A stretch of DNA of 64,000 nucleotides from Halodesulfovibrio spirochaetisodalis (GTDB lineage Bacteria > Desulfobacterota > Desulfovibrionia > Desulfovibrionales > Desulfovibrionaceae). Each line of letters begins with the position of its first letter. Positions within the stretch are counted from its first letter, which is position 1. The stretch lies in contig NZ_JXMS01000012.1 of the NCBI RefSeq assembly GCF_001672295.1, positions 29,313 to 93,312 of the forward strand. The letters run 5' to 3'. The notes beneath the pieces are model-generated. The model did no database searches. It worked only from the letters and a program-made list of their open reading frames with translations, and had not been told where the DNA came from. Below, in pieces: positions 42,915-51,773 of the stretch. The position numbers and the translations under genes are program-made.

Positions 42915-45060
42915 TAACTACCTCGGAATACGTCATAGCGGTTGCTCCGGCTGTTTGGTAGTTCCACAGGTTGGCATAGTATCCCTTGGATGCAATAAGC
43001 TCTTTATGTGTACCAATTTCTAAAACTTTTCCTTTGTCGATAACGGCGATTTTATCGCAATTCATTACTGTACTGAGTCGATGCGCAATAATTAAGACAG
43101 TTCGACCGTGGCTGATGGCTTTCATATTCTGCTGGATGATATATTCAGACTCATAGTCTAAAGCACTGGTTGCTTCATCAAAAATAAGAATGCGCGGATT
43201 TGTGAGTAACGCACGGGCAATAGCGATTCGCTGGCGTTGTCCTCCCGAGAGAGTGCTGCCATGTTCCCCCACAATCGTGTTATACCCATCAGTCAATTCC
43301 GTTATGAACTGGTGTGCTCCTGCTAGCTTTGCGGCACGTATGACAGCTTCAATTGGAATGCTTGGTTCAGCAACGGCAATATTATCTTTGATAGTACGGT
43401 TGAACAGAAGATTGTCCTGCAGCACAACGCCAATTTGTCTGCGAAGCCATGCAGGGCTGAGAAGGTTGATATCCATACCGTCTATTAAGACTCTGCCTTC
43501 TTCTGGCACATATAGTCGTTGTATAAGATTCGTTATTGTACTTTTGCCAGACCCTGAACGCCCAACAATTCCTATGGATTCTCCTGGATTAATGCTGAGA
43601 GATACCTTTTTAAGGACTCGTGGAGCTTTTGCGGAATATCTGAAGTCAATGTTTTCCAATTGAATTGCGCCTTTAATCGGCGGTAGAGAGAGCTGTGCAT
43701 TACCTTGATTTTCAGTTGGTGTATTTAGAATATCTCCCAACTTCTTTAATGAAATTCCAGCTTGCTGGAAGTCTTGCCACAGCTTTGCTAAGCGTAAGAT
43801 TGGGCCACTCACTCGCTGTGCCATCATGTTAAAAGCTACAAGCTGTCCGACTGTAATGCTCCCGTTCATTACGGAGTGGGCTCCTATCCAGATAATAAGC
43901 AGTGTGGTCAGTTTTGAGAAAAATTGTGTTGCTTGTACCGCAATGTTGCCTAGGTTGTCGGCTTTAAATGCCGAACGAACATAATCAGCAAGTTTTTCTT
44001 CCCAGGAACGTTGGAATTGCGGTTCAATAGCCATGGATTTAACCGTCTGAATTCCAGTCACTGTTTCTACTAAGAAAGCCTGATTATCGGCTCCCCGCAT
44101 GAATTTTTCATCTAATCGTTTACGCAACAACGGCGTTACGAACACAGATAACAGTATATAGCAGGGCATAATACCGGCGACTACACCTGTAAGCAGAGGT
44201 GAGTAGAGAAACATGACTGCAAAGAAAACGAGAGTGAAGCATAGATCAACGATAAGAGTAAGTGCGGAACCCGTGAGAAAACGTCTGATTGTTTCAAGTT
44301 CTCGAACCCTCGCAACAGAGTCGCCAACTCTTCGGCTGGAAAAGTACGCTGCAGGCAACTTTGTTAAGTGATTGAAAAGACGGGCACCTAATACAACATC
44401 AATACGGTACGCTGTGTGTGAGAAAAGCCACGTTCTAAGCCCGCTCAAGAGGACTTCAAATATTGAAGCTCCCAAAAAGCCAATGGCGAGAACATCTAGT
44501 GTTGTTGCACTCTTATGTACTAAAACTTTGTCCACAACCACTTGAAAAAACAGCGGAGTCATTAATCCGAATAGTTGCAGAAAGAACGAGGCACAGAGCA
44601 CTTCGAGCAACAATCGTTTATATTTTTTTATTGAGGGGATAAACCACTCTATATTAAATTGCCGTATAGCTGATGGAAGTATGGTTCGTTTAGCAAGGAG
44701 AATGACCTTGTCATTCCACATGGCAGCAAGCTCATCCAACGAAATGCTTTCAGCTTTTGTGCTCAGAGGATTGCGGATGAGAGCAGAGTCTGCTGTTATT
44801 TTTCCGATAACACACCATGTGTTCTCTTTTGTTAAAAACATAGCAGGAAAAGGAATATTGCTAGCTTCGTCCAGCTTCCAGCTTTTAACCTTTGCTTTGA
44901 GTTTTAGAGAGGATGCTGCGTTTAGCAGTTGCTGTTCGGATAGATTTTTTTCATCAGCCCTAAATTCATGCAAGAGTGTGTCTGCATTTGCTTCAATATC
45001 AAAGAATCGAGCAATATATATTATGCAAAATAATCCGGTATCAATGCTTTGTTGTGCCAT
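42907..45060 (-). CDS. Type I secretion ABC exporter, HlyB-like
   Basis: 717 residues: an N-terminal C39-like domain, an ABC transmembrane domain (about 150-440) and an ATPase with Walker A GRSGSGKST, signature LSGGQRQRIAIARALL and Walker B ILIFDEATSALD. The C39 domain is inactive: where a peptidase would have the catalytic CG, this has TG (IDTGLFCIIY), as in HlyB, where the domain only docks the substrate. It exports the adjacent RTX proteins without leader cleavage. Confidence 0.92.
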   Translation of the reverse strand: MAQQSIDTGLFCIIYIARFFDIEANADTLLHEFRADEKNLSEQQLLNAASSLKLKAKVKSWKLDEASNIPFPAMFLTKENTWCVIGKITADSALIRNPLSTKAESISLDELAAMWNDKVILLAKRTILPSAIRQFNIEWFIPSIKKYKRLLLEVLCASFFLQLFGLMTPLFFQVVVDKVLVHKSATTLDVLAIGFLGASIFEVLLSGLRTWLFSHTAYRIDVVLGARLFNHLTKLPAAYFSSRRVGDSVARVRELETIRRFLTGSALTLIVDLCFTLVFFAVMFLYSPLLTGVVAGIMPCYILLSVFVTPLLRKRLDEKFMRGADNQAFLVETVTGIQTVKSMAIEPQFQRSWEEKLADYVRSAFKADNLGNIAVQATQFFSKLTTLLIIWIGAHSVMNGSITVGQLVAFNMMAQRVSGPILRLAKLWQDFQQAGISLKKLGDILNTPTENQGNAQLSLPPIKGAIQLENIDFRYSAKAPRVLKKVSLSINPGESIGIVGRSGSGKSTITNLIQRLYVPEEGRVLIDGMDINLLSPAWLRRQIGVVLQDNLLFNRTIKDNIAVAEPSIPIEAVIRAAKLAGAHQFITELTDGYNTIVGEHGSTLSGGQRQRIAIARALLTNPRILIFDEATSALDYESEYIIQQNMKAISHGRTVLIIAHRLSTVMNCDKIAVIDKGKVLEIGTHKELIASKGYYANLWNYQTAGATAMTYSEVVNA

Positions 45061-45091
45061 AAAGTGGTCTCAGCAAGTTTAAAAGATAGAA

Positions 45092-45125
45092 AGAACGGTC
45101 TTGTTCTGCAGAACAAGACCGTTCT
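45092..45125 (-). terminator. Perfect 16-bp intercistronic hairpin between RTX and exporter genes
   Basis: AGAACGGTCTTGTTCT and its exact complement with a 2-nt loop, in the 71-base gap between the RTX stop codon and the exporter start, followed by TTCTATCTTTT on the minus strand. It likely lowers expression of the exporter relative to the RTX protein. Confidence 0.65.
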
Positions 45126-45131
45126 AGTTAT

Positions 45132-47099
45132 TTAAGCTGTAGTTTTAGTGATATCTACTGCAAAGCTGGCAAATTGTTCAGCTGTGTATGTTTCATTAGA
45201 TGCAGCGAAGTAGAAGTTTTCTACTGTGTATGAACCATCACTTGCGTACCAATCTTTAAATTGCATAATGTCTTTGTTATCATTTACGCCAATGAGAAGA
45301 TTATTATTCTGTTTGTAAATATTTACAGACGTCACACCGTCAAAATATGCAGTGTCTGTTCCTTCATTAGCGTTTTCGACTACAGTATCAATTTGGGAAC
45401 CTGCACGGAAGACGTAGATATCGTCTCCTTCGCCACCTGCCAGATAATCTGTTCCAGCTCCACCGTCGATAATGTCTCGTCCTGCACCGGTTACGATGAT
45501 ATCATCGCCACCCATACCAAAGATTTTGTCATTATTAATAGAACCGACAAGTTCATCCGCAAAGTTAGAGCCTTGGAGCTCTTCAATGTTGGTAAGTGTG
45601 TCACCTTCGGCTTCGCCACCGGAGCATACTCCACCCGAAAGATTTACCTTAACGGCTGCTTTAGAGTGGATGTAGGTTGCGGTGTCTATTCCATCTCCAC
45701 CGTCAAGCAGGTCAGCACCAGCACCACCTTCGAGGCTGTCATTGCCAACTCCACCATAGAGTTTATCGTCACCTTCATTACCGTTAAGGCTGTCATTACC
45801 GCTGTCCCCGTATAGTCTGTCATTTCCTTCATTACCAAATAACAGGTCAGCGTCATCACCACCGTTAATCAGGTCATTACCCTTGCCACCGCTCAGGATG
45901 TCAGTGGCTCCTCCGCCAGATAAAGTATCATCACCAGCTTCGCCATGAAATTGGTTTGCATTATCGTCACCGATTAGCGTATCATTTTTATCTGAGCCTT
46001 GGATGCGTTCGATGCTTTCAAAGGTGTCTCCCTCCGCATTTCCACCAGTGGCGGTTCCATCTGCAAGAGAAATCTGCACTCCTTCCTCAGAGTTAATATA
46101 GAAGGCAGTGTCGAAACCTTCGCCACCAATAAGTTGATCAGCTCCTTCTCCTCCGATTAATAAGTCATCTCCCTCGCCACCGTTGAGTACGTCGTCCCCT
46201 TCATAGCCATACAGCGTATCATTTCCCTTGCCACCGCTAAGGTGATCTTTAAAAGATGCGGCACCAATAAATTGCGTTTTAATATGTTCAGATGCTTCTC
46301 GTTCTCGCATTTTATAGTACGGGTGGTTTTTATCGATTTTTTCTAATTGTTCTATAGTAAACTCTTTGAGCATCTGCTCTTTGTGTTCAGAATAAAAAGA
46401 CTGGTGAATCACGTCGTCCAAACTGGCACCAGACAGAACGTTGTCTTCATCATTCCCAATAATTGTAGTTCCTCCCATAGAACCTGTGGCATTTTCAATA
46501 CTAATTAGTGTATCTTCAGTTGCATCAGATCCTGTCACTGTATTTGTTGTTAAATCAATAGTGACAGAGGACATAGAGGAAGCATAGGAGACTGTATCAA
46601 AGCCTTCACCACCGTCGATGATGTCTGCACCTTTACCACCCTCTAATACATCGTTTCCTTTTCCACCATACAACTTGTCATTCCCAGAGCCACCGTTAAG
46701 GTAGTCATTGCCATCATGGCCATATAAAATATCTGTATCTGTTTGACCAAAAATCCAATCATCACCGCCTCCACCATGAAAAATATCCTTAAATGAACGA
46801 AGGTTGTCAGAGCCATATTCATGGTTATAAACAAACCTTCCGAGATTTTGGCTATTACCAGGATTCCCGTCATATATTAAGTGAAAGTTCTTTCCATATT
46901 GGTCACCATCAATAATTGTGCCCTCTGAGCTGGAATAGATTACTTCGTGTGTACCTTCTTCAAGATGTTCAATGACTCTGAATCCGCCGTGGTCTCCTTT
47001 AGGGTTATTAGGGTCTCCATTTGGGTTTCTAATTTCAACAACATGGTCTTTTAAAAACTCTTTTAAGTAACTGTCGTGAGGTTTAATTGGTTGGCTCAT
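45132..47099 (-). CDS. RTX calcium-binding protein (type I secreted)
   Basis: 655 residues, very acidic, with many GGxGxDxLx nonapeptides in four blocks (about residues 110-170, 285-325, 385-475 and 520-550). These bind calcium and fold outside the cell as parallel beta-rolls. There is no signal peptide; the C-terminus is the expected export signal. I recognise no catalytic domain: residues about 1-105 and 225-280 are unassigned. The start follows AGGAG. Its gene neighbours encode its likely exporter. Confidence 0.88.
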   Translation of the reverse strand: MSQPIKPHDSYLKEFLKDHVVEIRNPNGDPNNPKGDHGGFRVIEHLEEGTHEVIYSSSEGTIIDGDQYGKNFHLIYDGNPGNSQNLGRFVYNHEYGSDNLRSFKDIFHGGGGDDWIFGQTDTDILYGHDGNDYLNGGSGNDKLYGGKGNDVLEGGKGADIIDGGEGFDTVSYASSMSSVTIDLTTNTVTGSDATEDTLISIENATGSMGGTTIIGNDEDNVLSGASLDDVIHQSFYSEHKEQMLKEFTIEQLEKIDKNHPYYKMREREASEHIKTQFIGAASFKDHLSGGKGNDTLYGYEGDDVLNGGEGDDLLIGGEGADQLIGGEGFDTAFYINSEEGVQISLADGTATGGNAEGDTFESIERIQGSDKNDTLIGDDNANQFHGEAGDDTLSGGGATDILSGGKGNDLINGGDDADLLFGNEGNDRLYGDSGNDSLNGNEGDDKLYGGVGNDSLEGGAGADLLDGGDGIDTATYIHSKAAVKVNLSGGVCSGGEAEGDTLTNIEELQGSNFADELVGSINNDKIFGMGGDDIIVTGAGRDIIDGGAGTDYLAGGEGDDIYVFRAGSQIDTVVENANEGTDTAYFDGVTSVNIYKQNNNLLIGVNDNKDIMQFKDWYASDGSYTVENFYFAASNETYTAEQFASFAVDITKTTA

Positions 47100-47185
47100 T
47101 TTTTTCTCCTATTATATTGTTTTATATTTTTTTGGGGGGAGGACTTGATGCAATGTTTTTTAGTTTTCAGAGTGAAAATGCATTC

Positions 47186-48652
47186 TTAGGCATATTCATC
47201 TAAGTTAAAATCCATGAGTTCTCTGTACAGAGCTTCTTGGTACCTAACTTCTTGTTTTAATTTTTCTTTGCCGCCACTAATATTAACACCAATATTGGAA
47301 CTATATTTTCCGAGTGAACCGGTGAAGACTTTGATGCTTGTATCTTTGGATGAATGCTTTAATGCTTCGTGTAGCTTTCTGGATGACTCATCTGAGAGTT
47401 GTAGGAACATAACGTTATTAAGTTTGCTGCTAATATCCCCATTAAATGTGAAGGTAACGTCTCCACCAGCGCATAGAAAATATGTGTTTTTCACTGCACC
47501 GTTCAGAGTAATTTTATTCTTTCCAGAGCCTGTGCAGACTTCCATTTTATTTACTTGATCAAGTGTAATGGTGTCATCGCCTGAGCCTGTATAGATATAG
47601 TTTGTTGTACTTCTCTCAAGAGTCTCTGTACCACCATGGCTTGTGAATCCATTTCGATGTTTCATTTGTTGAAAACGTTGAGTTGTAACTCCAATATGCT
47701 GGGCGTCAAGAATGTCATCTCCTTTGCCCATCCATGCTGAGACTCTATTAACGGTGCTAAGTGAAAGTTCATCGTCTCCATCCCCTGTCATTATTCCTAG
47801 TCCATACGAGTTATCGACAGTGATTTTATCGTTTCCATCACCAGTGATAATGCTGCTTCCGTATAAATTGGATGCGTGTACGGTGTCATCGCCTGAGCCG
47901 GAATCTAGATGTACTTCAACGCCTTGAGCATCACCAAATTTTTCACTCGACTTCACGGTGATGTTATCACTTCCGTAACCTGATTTTATATCGATGATCT
48001 TATCAAGGTTTGAAACAACATGAATGGTGTCGTTTCCGGGGCCAGTATCAATGGTAGTCTTTTGCCGATCAATATGCACTTTTGAGCGAAGTTGATTTCG
48101 AGTTGAATCTTCAATTAACAATACAAAGTCGTCACCTGAGCCTGTTGTGACGTCTTTTGAAAAGCTTACGACAATGTCATTTCCATCAGTGCATTCATCA
48201 TTAAAACGTAAATTTCCGTCCTTATCCTCAGATATAATGAGTTCGCTGCCAATTTTAACTTGATATGATTCTCCATCTTTAGTTGTCACATCGACAAGCA
48301 AACCTTGCTTAGTATCTTTAAAAGTAAATTTGTTTCCAGCTAGCGTGGTGTGGTTGATATTGGATTTAATTACTGGAATGAATTCTTCTTGTTGCACTGA
48401 AGATGACTCATTTTGTGATAATTTACTTGCCTCTTGTGAGCGAGCTAATGACTCTTTTGATAAGGCGATTACATCGCCTATTTCTTTAAGGGAAAGTTCC
48501 TTGTCAGAAGTTGCTTTGTGAGGACTGTGCTGTTCAATGTCTGCATTCAGTTTTTTCGTTTTGATAGTTGCATCATCAAGCTGTTGTTTTGAACATGCTT
48601 TAAGTGTGTCTCTATTGGTGTGGTATTTTGAATCTAAATTTGAAATTTTCAT
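47186..48652 (-). CDS. Second RTX-like beta-roll protein
   Basis: 488 residues. The middle (about 145-390) contains many GxGDD-type turns (TGSGDD, SGSGDD, TGDGND, MGKGDD) that fit a calcium-binding beta-roll or beta-helix, though spacing is longer than in classical RTX repeats. The N-terminal 120 residues are charged and helical with no recognised domain; no signal peptide. Start follows AGGAGGTTACCAAC. It is the first gene of the cassette and probably a second substrate of the exporter. Confidence 0.72.
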   Translation of the reverse strand: MKISNLDSKYHTNRDTLKACSKQQLDDATIKTKKLNADIEQHSPHKATSDKELSLKEIGDVIALSKESLARSQEASKLSQNESSSVQQEEFIPVIKSNINHTTLAGNKFTFKDTKQGLLVDVTTKDGESYQVKIGSELIISEDKDGNLRFNDECTDGNDIVVSFSKDVTTGSGDDFVLLIEDSTRNQLRSKVHIDRQKTTIDTGPGNDTIHVVSNLDKIIDIKSGYGSDNITVKSSEKFGDAQGVEVHLDSGSGDDTVHASNLYGSSIITGDGNDKITVDNSYGLGIMTGDGDDELSLSTVNRVSAWMGKGDDILDAQHIGVTTQRFQQMKHRNGFTSHGGTETLERSTTNYIYTGSGDDTITLDQVNKMEVCTGSGKNKITLNGAVKNTYFLCAGGDVTFTFNGDISSKLNNVMFLQLSDESSRKLHEALKHSSKDTSIKVFTGSLGKYSSNIGVNISGGKEKLKQEVRYQEALYRELMDFNLDEYA

Positions 48653-48744
48653 GTTGGTAACCTCCTACTAACATATCGTGTTTAATATTAAGAAATATAA
48701 AAAATAAATTCTAAGTCCTTTGGGTAGCGGGGCTAGTTTGAAAA

Positions 48745-48900
48745 TTTACGACAAAAAAGCCCCCTGCATTCGCAGGGGGCTTCATGATTCCACTTCAGTG
48801 TTGTTTATTCTTTCATCCGCTCTTCCATACCATCAAAGTGAGCGGCGGCATTGTATACAAATGTCTCCATGCTTTTCAGAATAAAGACAAGTTCAGGATA
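48745..48900. repeat. Direct repeat R flanking the RTX cassette
   Basis: 156 bases, partner of 41281-41435. Here it is continuous with the complete module of locus 2. Confidence 0.9.
48759..48785 (-). terminator. Terminator of small-ORF module, locus 2
   Basis: GCCCCCTGC/GCAGGGGGC stem followed by TTTTTTGTCG on the minus strand, downstream of the 65-codon ORF. Confidence 0.87.
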
Positions 48901-49002
48901 CCGTTCACTGCAATCCTCGTGCATGTATCTGAGGGAACGGGCAATCTCGTACAGATTCATTACGTGGTCTGTCTGCCCAACATGTTCTGTTTGTTGATTC
49001 AT
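48805..49002 (-). CDS. Unknown 65-residue protein of the c4-like module (locus 2)
   Basis: 65 residues, begins MNQQTEHVGQTDHVMNLYEI and ends MEERMKE; close homologue of the protein at 33652-33849, most conserved in the middle (YEIARSL, YMHEDCSERYPELVFILKSM). Start overlaps the leader stop as ATGA, with CGGAGG upstream. Function unknown; probably a short helical cytoplasmic protein. Confidence 0.8.
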   Translation of the reverse strand: MNQQTEHVGQTDHVMNLYEIARSLRYMHEDCSERYPELVFILKSMETFVYNAAAHFDGMEERMKE

Positions 49003-49106
49003 GCTGCTAGCCTCCGATTGATCGTATTATCTTTGCGATCAGTGAGGGGGATAACGTTGGTAGTGCTTGGTGGGATTCCGGAGGGAAAGATTGTTGATTG
49101 TGCCAT
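48999..49106 (-). CDS. 35-codon leader peptide of the module (locus 2)
   Basis: Begins MAQSTIFPSGIPPST and ends DRKDNTINRRLAA. Shares FPxGIPP and DRKxNTINRR with the leader at locus 1. Ribosome site GCAGGAG, predicted target of RNA D. Too short to be found by length alone; support is the conservation between the two loci. Confidence 0.7.
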   Translation of the reverse strand: MAQSTIFPSGIPPSTTNVIPLTDRKDNTINRRLAA

Positions 49107-49163
49107 GTGGCTACTCCTGCGAATTGTTTGAGTTTTGAGAAGTTTACCTTAGCCAATAAAAAA

Positions 49164-49246
49164 GGTCAGGAGTTCTCAAACCGTTCACAGGAAACGGCAG
49201 AAGGCTTTTCCCTTACGGGTATTGTATGACCTTCGTACTCCCGACC
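49164..49246 (-). ncRNA. c4-like antisense RNA D (locus 2)
   Basis: 83 nt on the minus strand; closing stem GGTCGGGAG/CTCCTGACC and a U-rich end (TTTTTTATT). Loop segment UUCCUGUGAA can pair over ten positions (two G-U) with UUCGCAGGAG, which is the ribosome site of the locus 2 leader; UUUGAGAA (49173-49180) pairs with UUCUCAAA (49134-49141). Both segments differ from RNA A in step with their targets. Confidence 0.7.
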
Positions 49247-49404
49247 AAATGTTGGCGTATGTTAGTAACGCTGCTTCCTAGTCACAAGATGCACTAATCC
49301 TAGGGATCGTGCATCTTGCTCGTCGAACGCAGCAAAACCACTACTTACGGGAGCGGGTTTCCGCCTGTGACTATAAGGGTAGGTGTTTGAGATCACCTAA
49401 GTGA

Positions 49405-49434
49405 AAATTAGTATTTTTTGGGAGTTGGTGTCAA
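49405..49434 (-). promoter_or_regulatory. Promoter of c4-like RNA D and downstream ORFs
   Basis: Minus-strand TTGACA (49429-49434), 18 bases, TAATTT (49405-49410). Like locus 1, copies of the antisense targets lie just downstream (UCUCAAA 49386-49392; UCACAGG 49364-49370). Confidence 0.72.
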
Positions 49435-49482
49435 TCGTGGGCAGGTAGCTGAGGGAGTTTACTATGATGCTAGTAATTAAAA

Positions 49483-49561
49483 AATCGGGAGCTAAACACC
49501 GCCCATAGTCGGCGAGAGGCTTTTCCCTTGCAGGTGTTGTATGACCTCTGCACTCCCGATT
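49483..49561 (-). ncRNA. c4-like RNA E
   Basis: 79 nt on the minus strand with closing stem AATCGGGAG/CTCCCGATT and TTTTTTAATT after it. Its second loop (GACTATGGGC) and its flanking arm differ from all other copies, and no matching target is obvious. Confidence 0.55.
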
Positions 49562-49562
49562 A

Positions 49563-50059
49563 AATATTGGTACATGAACGTGTTGATAGCATAAACTGAT
49601 AGCGCTCTATGAATAGTACGGCTTGATGGGGGAGAAAAAGTAATAACTTGCAACCTAGTACTATTGGTTATTCATGTACAGGCGCAGGTCTGCGTAGGTA
49701 GCGTCAAGTTTGATTCCGAAATGCGTGTTAACGGCTTCACTATACGAGTCATTTTCTGTTAATTCGATAGGTTTTACGTCATAATGGTAAGTGTATTGTT
49801 TAACAGAGTCGTCATTCCGTCAGCTTTAGGTAGGCATGCGACTTTCGCATATGTAAAGAATGAGTTTGGGTTCTGTGATATGTAAAAAATGAAATGCCTA
49901 TACTGGGCACTGCCAAAAACTATGTGTTCCGTCTTTTAAAGGTTTTTACTAGTAATCAGTTTACAATAACTGTGGATTATAATTGATGGCCATACTCGCG
50001 TTTTGACTGCTAATTGGGCAGACAAAGTGTTGTAGGTGGAGATAGTGAAGGAGCTAGTC
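49563..50059. other. Intergenic region upstream of the zinc-ribbon gene
   Basis: 497 bases. Apart from a possible decayed gene end on the minus strand (49661-49819), nothing recognisable is seen. Confidence 0.4.
49661..49819 (-). pseudogene. Possible 3' remnant of a gene
   Basis: A 53-codon open stretch without a usable start, ending QYTYHYDV and later THFGIKLDATYADLRLYM before the stop. Amino acid composition looks protein-like. It may be a relic left when the module region was rearranged. Weakly supported. Confidence 0.25.
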
Positions 50060-50335
50060 ATGTACGAATTAGATGCATCTAATATTGTTTTACTTATCAT
50101 TTGGATTGGGTTTGGCTTTTGGGCTGCTTCTATCGCCAAAAGCAAAGCTCGTTCTCCATTACTCTGGGGTATTCTTGCTTTTTTGTTTCCAATTGTGCTG
50201 TTCATACTTCCATTTCTTAAGCCTATCGCGCCTGTTCCAGGTAAGTGGAAGGAGTGTCCCGCCTGTGCATCCATAATTAAGGAAGACGCAAAGGTTTGCC
50301 CGCACTGTCAGCGGGATATAGACTCAAATCCGTAG
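50060..50335 (+). CDS. Small membrane protein with C-terminal zinc ribbon
   Basis: 91 residues: two hydrophobic segments (about 10-28 and 38-57) followed by a zinc ribbon ECPACASIIKEDAKVCPHC. The CxxC pairs should bind one zinc in the cytoplasm. Start ATG at 50060 with AAGGAG upstream. Function unknown; such proteins are common short integral-membrane zinc-ribbon proteins. Confidence 0.75.
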   Translation: MYELDASNIVLLIIWIGFGFWAASIAKSKARSPLLWGILAFLFPIVLFILPFLKPIAPVPGKWKECPACASIIKEDAKVCPHCQRDIDSNP

Positions 50336-50390
50336 TGTAACATGTTGATATATTAGCCTTAGGGTGAAACGTAAGTGCCTGATCGAGAGA

Positions 50391-50418
50391 AAGCCCTCAT
50401 GGAATCCATGAGGGCTTG
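50391..50418. terminator. Bidirectional terminator
   Basis: AAGCCCTCATGG/CCATGAGGGCTT perfect 12-bp stem between the zinc-ribbon gene and the convergent benE-like gene. T runs are short on both sides. Confidence 0.7.
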
Positions 50419-50506
50419 ATTGTATCTACTGAGTAGTTTTGATTTCACATCCGTTTTTATGAGATTGCCGCTAAGTTAGTTTGTGTATCTCCTCGAGATA
50501 CTAATT

Positions 50507-51670
50507 CTACCCCTCATTTGCCGGATTAAAGAACCTGTTCATCACATAACCCGCTAATAAGCCCCAGACGGGGGCATTGATACCGATGAAGGAGATGCCT
50601 GAAGCAGTCACAAGCAACGTGATAAGCGCGCCTTCGCGGGTGTTTTCTTCCTGCATGGCAAGGAAGAGGCTGCGCTGGATAATGCCGAGCAGGGCGAAGC
50701 CTGCGAGCATTTGAGTAAGCTCAGATGGCATGGCAACAAACAGGGCTACAAGACTTGTACTGAAAAGACCTGCGAGCAGGTAGAACATGCCTGCGCTTGC
50801 AGATGCCAGATATCTGTTTTTAGGGTTCGGATCGACTTCTTCCCCCATACATATGCCAGCGGAAATGGCTGCAAGGTTACAGGTAAACCCGCCGAACGGG
50901 GCTGTGATCAGGTTCATGAAGCCGGTACCGAGTAACAACCGTGAAAACGGAGCAGAGTAGCCGTGGCTTTGAATCATGACGATTCCAGGAATGTTCTGGG
51001 AGACCATTGTTACGAGGAATAATGGAATACTGAGGCTGACAACCGAGGCAATGCTCCATGTGGGGGACATGAACACAGGGCCGGTAATGGAAAGCGGGCT
51101 GTCGCCAAGAGGCAGAGCACCTTGAAAATACGCGACTGCGCCACCCACGATAATCAGAAGAAGCATGGTGTAGCGCGGGTAAAAACGCTTGCCCAGCAGA
51201 TAGGCCACAAACATGCTGCCGAACAGCACAGGAGTGCTTTCCCACGGGGTAAATGTCTTGATACCGAAAGGAATAAGGATGCCCGCAAGCATGGCTGTTG
51301 TGAGCGCTGTAGGAATTTTCTGGATAAAATTGGAAATTGATTTTGTCGCGCCTGTCATAATAATGAGCAGGGCGGTGATAATACATGCTCCGATGGTTTC
51401 GGATAAGCTGAACCCTGCCACACTGCTTGCCAGCAGTGCTGCACCGGGGGTAGACCATGCCGTGAGCACGGGCACCTTATAGTACATTGAGAAGAATATA
51501 GAGGTAAGCCCCGAAGCAACGCCGATGGCAAAAAGCCAGCTTCCTACCTGCACAGGCGTTGCCCCTGCTCCCATGGCAGCTTCAATGACAAGAACAACTG
51601 AGCAGGTGTACCCAACAAGAATTGCAGCTAATCCAGACGATACGTGGCTGATTGACAAGTTTTTTAGCAT
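50507..51670 (-). CDS. BenE-family benzoate/H+ symporter-like permease
   Basis: 387 residues with about 12 hydrophobic segments and the BenE-type sequence VGYTCSVVLVIEAAMGAGATP, TAWSTPGAALLASS and GGFTCNLAAISAGICMGEEVDP. It probably imports an aromatic acid or similar anion with protons across the inner membrane; the substrate is not given by the sequence. It is divergent from the XRE-cupin regulator, and operator-like palindromes lie between them. Confidence 0.84.
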   Translation of the reverse strand: MLKNLSISHVSSGLAAILVGYTCSVVLVIEAAMGAGATPVQVGSWLFAIGVASGLTSIFFSMYYKVPVLTAWSTPGAALLASSVAGFSLSETIGACIITALLIIMTGATKSISNFIQKIPTALTTAMLAGILIPFGIKTFTPWESTPVLFGSMFVAYLLGKRFYPRYTMLLLIIVGGAVAYFQGALPLGDSPLSITGPVFMSPTWSIASVVSLSIPLFLVTMVSQNIPGIVMIQSHGYSAPFSRLLLGTGFMNLITAPFGGFTCNLAAISAGICMGEEVDPNPKNRYLASASAGMFYLLAGLFSTSLVALFVAMPSELTQMLAGFALLGIIQRSLFLAMQEENTREGALITLLVTASGISFIGINAPVWGLLAGYVMNRFFNPANEG

Positions 51671-51699
51671 GCGTTTTCCTTTTGTTTGATGTAAATCTC

Positions 51700-51719
51700 T
51701 TGTGCGTTATGGCGCACGA
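51700..51719. promoter_or_regulatory. Operator-like inverted repeat 1 (XRE-cupin)
   Basis: TTGTGCGTTATGGCGCACGA: a left half identical to the second copy and an imperfect right half. Spaced 38 bases from the second copy, in the gap between the divergent genes. Confidence 0.6.
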
Positions 51720-51737
51720 AGTGTTTTCGATGTATCA

Positions 51738-51757
51738 TTGTGCGTTTTAACGCACAA
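51738..51757. promoter_or_regulatory. Operator-like inverted repeat 2 (XRE-cupin)
   Basis: TTGTGCGTTTTAACGCACAA has nine-base perfect arms around a TT centre, 16 bases before the regulator start codon, well placed for autoregulation. Confidence 0.7.
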
Positions 51758-51773
51758 CTTTTTTGGAGAGAAA

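Noticed and set aside
42907..45060. Active C39 peptidase in the exporter
   Set aside because: The catalytic CG is replaced by TG, as in HlyB, so leader cleavage is not expected.
49661..49819. A complete small gene upstream of the zinc-ribbon gene
   Set aside because: No start codon after the preceding stop; kept only as a possible relic.
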